A stretch of DNA of 20,371 nucleotides, taken from positions 1-20,371 of IMG/VR virus record IMGVR_UViG_3300037189_005905; one strand, written 5' to 3'. Source of the stretch: a virus. The notes beneath the pieces are model-generated. The model did no database searches. It saw only the letters and a list, made by a program, of their open reading frames with translations, and was not told where the DNA came from. Positions 14,169 to 20,371 of this stretch are shown piece by piece (the first letter of the stretch is position 1; each line of letters starts with the position of its first letter). The translations under genes and the position numbers were made by a program.

Positions 14169-15356
14169 ATGAAATTTAAAAATTTATTACCTAGCAATTT
14201 AGTAGGAACTAGATGGGAACAATTTTTTGATGTTATTCAATGGTATGTACAAGAGTTTAAGACAAACAAAAGTTCAATATTAAAGAACAAGTTCAATCCT
14301 AGCGAGAACTTAGAATCGGATAAGGACAACCTTAGAGATTTAATTCAAAGAAAAGGCTATAAAATTATAGAAGGGGACGGCTATGCTTCCACCCTAGAGT
14401 ATTTTAAAAGAAGGGCTTTAAATTTACCAACCGAGATTCAATGGGCTTTGTCCGATAAGGCTTATAAGTATATCTTTAAATCGTTTTGGATTTATAACAC
14501 TACTTTCTCTTTAGGTTTAGAGACAGACCAAAAAGACGGTTTAAAATTTATCTTAATTCCTTATACCAGTTTTCAAACTAGCGTGATTACCGATGATTTA
14601 ATACTAGATCCAGAAAACGATATTATATACTACTATCAGGTTGTAGATGGAGTAACCTTACCCGTTCCTAATCCTCCAATTCAAACGGGTTTGAATGCTG
14701 CTTTTTTAGATACTCCTGAATTTCCTTTTTTAGATTTTAATTCTTTAAGCCAGATAACAAATCACTTTCTCTTAAATTATTTCTTTTATACCGTTGAAGA
14801 AAAAGACGTTTTTATTTCCTACGCTTCGGCTAAGTCTTTGTACGAGACTGTACAACAAATGCATAGGTTAAAAGAGGTGCCTCATTTTAGGCCAGATTTA
14901 TCTATTAAATTAAAAATCGACGGCTCTGTATGGAGTAAAACCTATTATTCCTACGATAAGGATTCAAATAAAACAAGCTATTTACAATCTAAGTATTTTA
15001 CCGATACTTTTATAAATGTAGCCTACATTCAGTTTGGTTCAAAGCCTTATACTAATTTAGAGTTGGTTAGTTCTATAACGGAAGTAAACGAACTAATAAC
15101 AGAGTTGGTAATAGATGATTGTTTTAATACTTCTAACGTCGATAATTATAGTATTGATTTAGAATATATTATGTTAGAGTACGGTAAGCTAATTACGGGA
15201 GGGGATTTAGTTTCAGGGGATTTAATTTTATCTTTTTCAGAAATAGCTTTACTTAATTTTAACAGACAAGTAATAATGTATATTAAATTACCAACTATAA
15301 ATTTTTACGAGTTTATGTTTTCATCTATAAAATTATCTATACGGTATGAGGAATAA
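14169..15356 (+). CDS. Baseplate wedge or tail protein I-like structural protein
   Basis: This 395-residue protein probably belongs to the baseplate periphery, equivalent to T4 gp7 or P2 gpI, because it follows gp25 and gp6 homologues and precedes the fibres. The N-terminus (NLVGTRWEQFFDVIQWYVQE) and 'LRDLIQRKGYKIIEGDGYA' with 'YFKRRALNLPTEIQW' are helical and aromatic like wedge-fibre adaptor proteins. A later segment, 'AKSLYETVQQMHRLKEVPHF', could be the wedge-fibre joint. No signal peptide or membrane segment is seen. ATG at 14169 lies two bases after the previous stop, without a Shine-Dalgarno, so coupled translation is likely. Its stop TAA overlaps the next ATG by one base (TAATG). The family is uncertain; the position is the main support. 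Confidence 0.5.
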   Translation: MKFKNLLPSNLVGTRWEQFFDVIQWYVQEFKTNKSSILKNKFNPSENLESDKDNLRDLIQRKGYKIIEGDGYASTLEYFKRRALNLPTEIQWALSDKAYKYIFKSFWIYNTTFSLGLETDQKDGLKFILIPYTSFQTSVITDDLILDPENDIIYYYQVVDGVTLPVPNPPIQTGLNAAFLDTPEFPFLDFNSLSQITNHFLLNYFFYTVEEKDVFISYASAKSLYETVQQMHRLKEVPHFRPDLSIKLKIDGSVWSKTYYSYDKDSNKTSYLQSKYFTDTFINVAYIQFGSKPYTNLELVSSITEVNELITELVIDDCFNTSNVDNYSIDLEYIMLEYGKLITGGDLVSGDLILSFSEIALLNFNRQVIMYIKLPTINFYEFMFSSIKLSIRYEE

Positions 15357-17506
15357 TGGGTTACGTAAATCAAGGAAATCAATTTATAACTTTTGACTTT
15401 AAACATAAGGCTAAAGGTTATGACTTTAATAGATTAAATAGAAATATATTACGTCGGGGTATTTATAGAGGAATGGGAATAGCCTATGCTAATAATGACG
15501 TAACCATTTCTACGGGTTCTGTTTTATTTGATACCTATTTTCAACCTTCGGCTGGAATTACAAACGATGTAGTTCAAACTAAAATAGATTTTGAGGCAAC
15601 TTACTTATTTTCTAATTTAGAACCAAGCGACTCGGAATTAAATCCATCAACAGGAACTTGGTATAATGAAATACTATACCTATCTTATCAATACGCTGAA
15701 ATAACTTTTAACTATGCTGAATTTTTATCTACTAGCGTTCGGGCCATAGAACTTCTTGATTCTACAGCTATAATTATAGGGGAAATAACTTTTAACTTGT
15801 CTAAGCAAGTAACAGGCTTCTCATACTCAAAAAGAAATTACGGATTATTTACCTACGAGACTGGTTATGCTTTTCCCGACTCTACTTATTTTTTTAATAT
15901 CGACCATCCTAGTCTAACTACTACAAAACGTTGGAGTATTGATGGAAGCAGAATATCTACAGGAACTCATAAGATTTATATTCCTAATACTACTCCTATA
16001 AATAATAATTCTATATTTGAATACGATTTACTTTTAACAAACTACAACAATACAACGGTTGTTAAGAATAATTTAAGTATAGGAAACAGCCTAGCCATAT
16101 CTAATAATTTTCAAGTATTTGGAAACACAGTTTTAAATACGGCTTATATAAATACTATATCCGTAAGCGGTACTTCTAACCTTACCCAAGTAAATGTAAG
16201 TGGGGACGTTGCAGTTACAGGAAATTTAACAACTGCGGAAAACATATATATTGATTCTACTGACAATTCTTCAAATTCTCAAGTAGGGGCTTTGGTTGTT
16301 AAAGGCGGGGTTGGTATACAAAAAAACCTTAACGTTGACGGGAACGCAAGTATATTATCTACGGAACAGTCTTTAAATTCCGATTCTGGGGCATTGACGG
16401 TTCATGGAGGGGTTGGAATACAAAAAAACCTCAATGTTGAGGGAGAAGCAAACATAATAGATTATTTAAACTTAAAGAAAACTACAAATTTAAGTTCTTT
16501 AGATTTGGTTTCAGCTTCAGGTAATGTAACGGCTAGTTTTGTAAATGTGGATGTTTCCTTTGTAACTTTAAATAATGCTGGTAGTACTACTATCGTATTA
16601 TCGGTACCATTATTGGCTGGTAACAAAACAAGGGAGTTAAAATTATTTGTTAAGTCAAACGGAAACTATACTTTTCAAAATTCAACAAGTCAAGGAAGTA
16701 TAATATATTGGAAAACTACAACTAACACGCTAGGAAGTCAACCTACTTGGCTTGCGTATGACAATATTGTAGATGCTCATACGTTTATATACGATGGATC
16801 AAAATTGTATCATATAGAAACATATTCTTATGTTGTTTCTATAACAGCACCTTCAAATTTAAATTATTCGGGTAATACATTTGATTTAGAAACCCATACA
16901 ACACATACTTTAATTCCAACTTTAAGCGGTACTTATCCTATGGTGTTTTCTAATCCTACTTCTAATTTATCGTCGGGGGTAAGTTTAGATACTAACACAG
17001 GAAATATAACCGCATATAGAACAAGTACTCTATTAAATTATGTTACTTCAACTATTCGTGCTACAAATAGTTCGGGTAGTATAGATAGATCAATAAATAT
17101 AAGATTTAGTTATAATAATTCTACTTTAACAAAAGGATCACAAACTTACTCAAGCACTTACTTCAATGGTTATAATAGTTTAAATGAACCTTTTTTAGGT
17201 ATTGAAATGACTACTTTTGGAAGTTTAAGTAACACAAATATTGTAGGAGTATCTATTTTAAGACTTATTTGGGCTAGAGACATACTTAATTATTTACGTT
17301 TAGTGATTGGAGGAAATACTCTTTTAGGTGGTAGTCCTACCCTAAACATCGGAGGATTAGTTTTTGTTTTAGATTATGTGACGTATGACGGTTCTACTAA
17401 TAGAACTACTTATTCTCCAACAAGAGATGGGTTATCTATTATTACAGAAAATGAATATAATTTATTGCAAAATTTATCTAGCCCTATGAGTATTAGGATT
17501 TATTAA
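15356..17506 (+). CDS. Tail fibre protein with GVGIQKNLNV repeats and an Ig-like domain
   Basis: This 716-residue protein is likely a tail fibre. Residues 1-170 (QGNQFITFDFKHKAKGYDFN, RGIYRGMGIAYA, NYGLFTY) resemble the N-terminus of the next gene and probably attach to the baseplate. Residues 230-300 are Asn/Thr/Ser-rich beta repeats. Two copies of a fibre repeat follow, GALVVKGGVGIQKNLNVDG (311-329) and GALTVHGGVGIQKNLNVEG (345-363). Residues 495-585 look like a putative Ig/cadherin-like domain (SGVSLDTNTGNITAYR, then VTSTIRATNSSGSIDRSI). The C-terminal 125 residues are unrecognised and may be the receptor-binding tip. GAGG just upstream of ATG supports the start, which overlaps the preceding stop by one base. 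Host receptor binding is inferred. Confidence 0.75.
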   Translation: MGYVNQGNQFITFDFKHKAKGYDFNRLNRNILRRGIYRGMGIAYANNDVTISTGSVLFDTYFQPSAGITNDVVQTKIDFEATYLFSNLEPSDSELNPSTGTWYNEILYLSYQYAEITFNYAEFLSTSVRAIELLDSTAIIIGEITFNLSKQVTGFSYSKRNYGLFTYETGYAFPDSTYFFNIDHPSLTTTKRWSIDGSRISTGTHKIYIPNTTPINNNSIFEYDLLLTNYNNTTVVKNNLSIGNSLAISNNFQVFGNTVLNTAYINTISVSGTSNLTQVNVSGDVAVTGNLTTAENIYIDSTDNSSNSQVGALVVKGGVGIQKNLNVDGNASILSTEQSLNSDSGALTVHGGVGIQKNLNVEGEANIIDYLNLKKTTNLSSLDLVSASGNVTASFVNVDVSFVTLNNAGSTTIVLSVPLLAGNKTRELKLFVKSNGNYTFQNSTSQGSIIYWKTTTNTLGSQPTWLAYDNIVDAHTFIYDGSKLYHIETYSYVVSITAPSNLNYSGNTFDLETHTTHTLIPTLSGTYPMVFSNPTSNLSSGVSLDTNTGNITAYRTSTLLNYVTSTIRATNSSGSIDRSINIRFSYNNSTLTKGSQTYSSTYFNGYNSLNEPFLGIEMTTFGSLSNTNIVGVSILRLIWARDILNYLRLVIGGNTLLGGSPTLNIGGLVFVLDYVTYDGSTNRTTYSPTRDGLSIITENEYNLLQNLSSPMSIRIY
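16286..16444 (+). repeat. Two in-frame fibre repeats (GALxVxGGVGIQKNLNV)
   Basis: Two copies, 16286-16340 and 16388-16444, are spaced 102 bases apart and encode near-identical strands in the fibre above. The DNA contains ggggttgg-tatacaaaaaaacc-type stretches in both copies, so the duplication looks fairly recent. This repeat type is common in phage fibre shafts. Confidence 0.7.
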
Positions 17507-17525
17507 AATATGATAAAAATTAATT

Positions 17526-17534
17526 ATACTAATA
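17526..17534 (+). promoter_or_regulatory. ATACTAATA motif before the second fibre gene (candidate late promoter)
   Basis: ATACTAATA lies in the 52-base gap between fibre genes, 24 bases before ATG at 17559. TATACT at 17525-17530 could be a -10 element; the region upstream is AT-rich with no clear -35. Only a weak GGAT precedes the start. It is an exact copy of the motif at 6027, 11784 and 18590. Confidence 0.35.
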
Positions 17535-17558
17535 TATGATATGTGGATAAAATAAGAT

Positions 17559-18563
17559 ATGGCTACCCCTACTAATTTAGGCAATCAGAAAATAACTTTT
17601 GATTTTAAAGCCCCAGCTAAAGGCTCTGAATTTAATAGACTCTTATATGGAAGCGTAAAGCCAGGAATTTATAAAGGTTTAGAGTTAAGTATTGTTTCAA
17701 CTTCCTCAATTAGTATTTCTCCAGGAATAGCTTTCTTAAATACTTCTTTTCAAGCTGAAACTAAAAGAATGGTTTTAGCAGAAACTAGGTCTAATATATC
17801 TTATACTTTTACTAATACTTCCTATAATCAAATTGTATATCTAAAATACGACTATAAAGAAGTAGTAGAGAATTGGGTTCAAGTAGCCTCAATACCAGCC
17901 AGCGGCTCTGCTCCTGTAAATAGCGTTATTATAGGGAACGTATATTTTAATGAAGGAAATATTTCTTCAGCAGATTATAAAAATAAAACTTGGGGGCTAT
18001 ACCGAGCAGACTCTAATCAGTATTCTATAAACGACGTTATAACCTTTAGCGACGTAAACGATTTAACCAAACAAGTAAGGTTTTCGGCTTCGGGGGTTTC
18101 CTCTTCATCTGTAAGAATAATTCAAATACCCGACTACGACTATTCTTTAAATACCTTTCAAGATTGGGTTTCAAGTAGAAACTATAAAAAATATGAGATT
18201 GTGGTTTACAATAACTCTGTTTATAGGTGTAATTTTACTCATACGTCTTTTAACTTTCAATCTCAAATAGCTTACTGGGATAATGTCGGAGGAAACGATC
18301 AAAAATATGATACTACTTATACTCTTACTTATAACTCTTGGGCTACCCCTAATTTAGATTTAGAAATACCTATAAATCATAGTTTAAATAAATTAGTTCA
18401 AGTCTATACCTATAACAACTCTAATTTAGAAGAATATTTTACAGGAGTTACTAGAGTGGACGACAATAACATAAAGATAGTTATAAATTGGGATATAAGG
18501 AATGTTTTATTTCCTCTTGGGGTTGGAAGCCCTTCGGTAGTAATAAGAATATTGTGTATATAG
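17559..18563 (+). CDS. Tail fibre protein with shared N-terminal domain and a carbohydrate-binding-like module
   Basis: This 334-residue protein has an N-terminus similar to the preceding fibre (GNQKITFDFKAPAKGSEFN, KPGIYKGLELSI, and NKTWGLYRA near 141-150), so both likely dock at the same baseplate site. Residues 203-240 (QDWVSSRNYKKYEIVVYNNS, then VYRCNF and YWDNVGG) match the W-x(4)-Y-x(4)-V-x-Y-x(4)-Y pattern of small chitinase-type carbohydrate-binding modules (CBM5/12), often found on phage fibres. The C-terminal 90 residues form beta strands ending in VVIRILCI. It stops with TAG. Binding of cell surface glycans is plausible but inferred. Confidence 0.7.
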   Translation: MATPTNLGNQKITFDFKAPAKGSEFNRLLYGSVKPGIYKGLELSIVSTSSISISPGIAFLNTSFQAETKRMVLAETRSNISYTFTNTSYNQIVYLKYDYKEVVENWVQVASIPASGSAPVNSVIIGNVYFNEGNISSADYKNKTWGLYRADSNQYSINDVITFSDVNDLTKQVRFSASGVSSSSVRIIQIPDYDYSLNTFQDWVSSRNYKKYEIVVYNNSVYRCNFTHTSFNFQSQIAYWDNVGGNDQKYDTTYTLTYNSWATPNLDLEIPINHSLNKLVQVYTYNNSNLEEYFTGVTRVDDNNIKIVINWDIRNVLFPLGVGSPSVVIRILCI

Positions 18564-18589
18564 AGAATAGTTATGTGGAATATATTTTA

Positions 18590-18598
18590 ATACTAATA
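18590..18598 (+). promoter_or_regulatory. ATACTAATA motif before the third fibre gene (candidate late promoter)
   Basis: ATACTAATA lies in the 59-base gap after the second fibre gene, 24 bases before ATG at 18623, at the same distance as the copy at 17526. AATACT at 18589-18594 could be a -10 element; no clear -35 is visible. It runs directly into an 11-bp tandem repeat carrying GGGA elements. Confidence 0.35.
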
Positions 18599-18618
18599 AA
18601 GGGAAAATAAAGGGAAAA
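18597..18618 (+). repeat. 11-bp tandem repeat (TAAAGGGAAAA x2) before ATG 18623
   Basis: TAAAGGGAAAA occurs at 18597-18607 and 18608-18618. Each copy carries an AAGGGA segment that could act as a weak Shine-Dalgarno; the second is about eight bases from the start codon, a normal spacing, and the first is too far. Confidence 0.85.
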
Positions 18619-18622
18619 TAAC

Positions 18623-19333
18623 ATGGCATCTAAAAAGTTTTTCGTTGATATTGATTTACAAAAACAACAATTAAAGCAAGTAAGAATTGAAAACGTGGTG
18701 GCCGCTTCGGGTGTATCTACTCCTGTTTCTGGTCAAATGGTATTTGATACGACTATGAGCAGAATGGCCTTTTACAATGGCACTTCGTGGGAATTTTTAA
18801 ACCAAGTTGCTGTTGATACTATAAACTATAAAGGGGCTATTGCTCATAACGGTTTGGTATCCAATCCAGAAATTGGGGATATGTATATCTTTAACTCGGC
18901 AGGGACGGCTACCAACTTCGGCGGTGCAGTTGTTCAAGTAGGGGATTTTGCAATATACAACGGAAGTAGTTGGGATATTATTCAAGGAAATGTTGTTTCT
19001 GCAAGTGAATCTACGGCTGGTATAGTTAGACTAGCTACTTCTGCGGAAACTATAACTGGAACTGACAGCACTATTGCTACAAGCCCTGCCGATATTACTG
19101 CTTGGGCCACTCAATCCAATAAGACAGTGGTTCGTAAGAGAGTTTATGCTGGAGAATCTCTTTCAACAACTCCTAGAGTTTTAACTCACGCTATCGGTTC
19201 TGATAATCCTATGGTTATGGTTTATGAAGATTCTACGGGTGCTGAAATTATAGCCGACATTATTAAAGGTTCTGGAACGGTTACGATTACAACAAATACT
19301 TCGGTTACGGCTACTGTTGTTATAATGGCTTAA
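18623..19333 (+). CDS. Tail fibre-associated or fibre hinge protein
   Basis: This 236-residue protein has the hallmarks of tail fibre or tail collar proteins. It contains two YNGxSW units, FYNGTSWEFL (50-59) and IYNGSSWDII (111-120), and the classical fibre segment SESTAGIVRLATSAET (128-143) followed by TGTDSTIATSPADI. The C-terminus is Thr/Val-rich and beta-like, as in fibre tips or small capping proteins. The start ATG at 18623 has an AAGGGA-type ribosome binding site within the tandem repeat. The stop TAA forms part of a palindrome in the downstream gap. The role, a fibre subunit or tip, is inferred from motifs and from adjacent fibre genes. Confidence 0.7.
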   Translation: MASKKFFVDIDLQKQQLKQVRIENVVAASGVSTPVSGQMVFDTTMSRMAFYNGTSWEFLNQVAVDTINYKGAIAHNGLVSNPEIGDMYIFNSAGTATNFGGAVVQVGDFAIYNGSSWDIIQGNVVSASESTAGIVRLATSAETITGTDSTIATSPADITAWATQSNKTVVRKRVYAGESLSTTPRVLTHAIGSDNPMVMVYEDSTGAEIIADIIKGSGTVTITTNTSVTATVVIMA

Positions 19334-19373
19334 ACAAATTTGTTTATTTTATCTTTACTAATTAAAGTAAAGA
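19331..19373 (+). other. Two small inverted repeats in the gap before the last fibre gene
   Basis: TAAACAAATTTGTTTA (19331-19346) is a perfect 16-base palindrome, followed by TTTTATCTTT. TCTTTACT (19352-19359) and AGTAAAGA (19366-19373) form an 8-bp stem with a 6-base loop (AATTAA) just before GGGA of the next ribosome binding site. Both stems are AT-rich, so they are weak terminator candidates at best. A TTTACTAATT stretch similar to the ATACTAATA motif lies inside the second hairpin. Confidence 0.45.
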
Positions 19374-19389
19374 AGGGAAAAAGAGTTTA

Positions 19390-20371
19390 ATGAGTTTAAG
19401 TCAATACACTAATCTTAATTTGCTAGGTCATTTATCTTTAGATTTAGCAAATGATAATAGTTCATCGGGAACTTTAAATAACATACCGACTAAAGACGTT
19501 TCTTTTATAAGATTTACGTCTAATAGCGTTGTTATAGTTACAGGTTTCGATCCTGATTATAACAATGACAATAATAAACTATTAATAGTTAGTTATGTAG
19601 GGAATAATACCCTTACTTTAAAGCACTCGGCTAGTGGTTCTATTCCCGTAAATAGGATTCAATGTCCTTTAGCAACTGACATTACTTTGACTACCAACTC
19701 TAGTGTGATTTTGATTTATGATTCTTATTCTAATTTTTGGAGAGTTCTTTCAGGGGTAAGTGGTGGGGGCGGTACTTCCGACCACGCTCTCTTAACTAAC
19801 TTACAAGGTGGGGATTCAGGAACTTACTATCATTCTAATCAACAAATAAATACTACAAGCGATGTTCAATTTAATTCTGTAACAGTAAATAGTAGAACGG
19901 TTTACGGGGGAACGATTAAACCTAACACAAGTTCGGGTGTGGTAGCTTCTATCGGATCTGTATATATTCAAAGTGACGGTACTATTTGGACAAAAGTTGG
20001 TTCGGGAAATACCGACTGGAGAAATCTCTATACTGGGGATTTAAGTAACGAACCTACTGGTTTTCCCGTTGATTCGGATGGGGAAGTTAATAGAACTTCT
20101 TCGGGGCTAGCTTTTTCAAACGTCAATAGGCAATTTTCTATCGGGCCAACGGGAGGCAATACTTCTTATTCAATAGTTATTAAGGGTAGAGAGTACGTAA
20201 AAAGTACTACAGAAACGGTAACAATAGATAATACTACAGGAAGTTATTATATTTATTTTAATGAATCGGGAACATTGACATACGCTACAGACTTTGATTT
20301 AGAAATAATTTATAAATATGTTTATGTTGCTTCTATCTATTGGAACGCTAGTCAATCTAAAGTAATACACT
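19390..20371 (+). CDS. Tail fibre protein, 3' end outside the window
   Basis: An open frame from ATG 19390 runs to the window edge without a stop (327 residues seen). The ribosome binding region is AAGAAGGGAAAAAG, about ten bases upstream. Residues 131-165 contain HALLTNLQGGDSGTYYH and 'TSDVQFNSVTVNS', a well-known fibre motif (D-H-x-x-L-x-x-L-Q-G-G-x-x-G-x-Y-Y-H). Residues 225-320 have RQFSIGPTGG, VIKGREYVK, TGSYYIYFNESGTLTY and VASIYWNA, a beta-rich pattern found near the ends of other phage fibres. An early beta region (40-120) includes NFWRVLSG and a Gly-rich hinge (122-129). This is probably a receptor-binding or distal fibre subunit. The complete size and C-terminus cannot be judged from here. 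Confidence 0.75.
   Translation, partial: MSLSQYTNLNLLGHLSLDLANDNSSSGTLNNIPTKDVSFIRFTSNSVVIVTGFDPDYNNDNNKLLIVSYVGNNTLTLKHSASGSIPVNRIQCPLATDITLTTNSSVILIYDSYSNFWRVLSGVSGGGGTSDHALLTNLQGGDSGTYYHSNQQINTTSDVQFNSVTVNSRTVYGGTIKPNTSSGVVASIGSVYIQSDGTIWTKVGSGNTDWRNLYTGDLSNEPTGFPVDSDGEVNRTSSGLAFSNVNRQFSIGPTGGNTSYSIVIKGREYVKSTTETVTIDNTTGSYYIYFNESGTLTYATDFDLEIIYKYVYVASIYWNASQSKVIH

Noticed and set aside
18797-18985. 62-codon open frame on the - strand within the fibre-associated gene
   Set aside because: It lies antisense inside a gene with clear fibre motifs and looks like a chance frame.

Overview
The window is a stretch of late, virion-structural genes from a contractile-tailed (myovirus-type) bacteriophage or prophage. 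All genes lie on the + strand and are packed with gaps of a few to about 60 bases. There are no tRNAs, CRISPR arrays, insertion sequences or metabolic genes. The DNA is AT-rich, stops are mostly TAA with a few TGA and TAG, and several genes carry GGAGG-type ribosome binding sites, so the standard code and a low-GC, Shine-Dalgarno-using host are likely. The host cannot be named from this sequence.

Layout. Positions 1-4611 hold the tail shaft: a sheath protein with an extra surface insertion, three tandem paralogous tail tube proteins, and a fourth, more divergent tube-like protein. Positions 4642-6025 hold a gp26-type tail assembly chaperone with an overlapping +1-frame extension that looks like a frameshift-made 'T' domain. 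Positions 6040-8565 encode the tape measure protein. Positions 8575-11156 hold a hub or adaptor gene split in two by a 5-bp tandem repeat, a small LysM-like (gp53-type) protein, an OB-fold/beta-helix spike, and an unrecognised protein. Positions 11170-15356 hold the baseplate wedge: a gp25-like, a gp6/baseplate J-like, and a gp7- or gpI-like protein. Positions 15356 to the end hold four tail fibre or adhesin genes; two share an N-terminal domain and the last runs off the window.

How they work together. The tube proteins would polymerise from the baseplate hub around the tape measure, guided by the chaperone. The sheath surrounds the tube, the spike caps it, and the gp25/gp6/gp7-type wedge links sheath contraction to the fibres, which bind the host. 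The order (sheath, tube, chaperone, tape measure, LysM, spike, gp25, gp6, next wedge protein, fibres) matches other contractile injection systems.

The most unusual points are: (i) the chaperone frame transition, with a UUU-UAA-C site able to re-pair perfectly in +1; (ii) the two-ORF adaptor that becomes one clean ORF when one copy of a CGTAA tandem repeat is removed; (iii) a recurring ATACTAATA motif in four gene gaps directly before start codons, two of which have no Shine-Dalgarno, suggesting a phage late promoter; and (iv) the triplicated tube genes.
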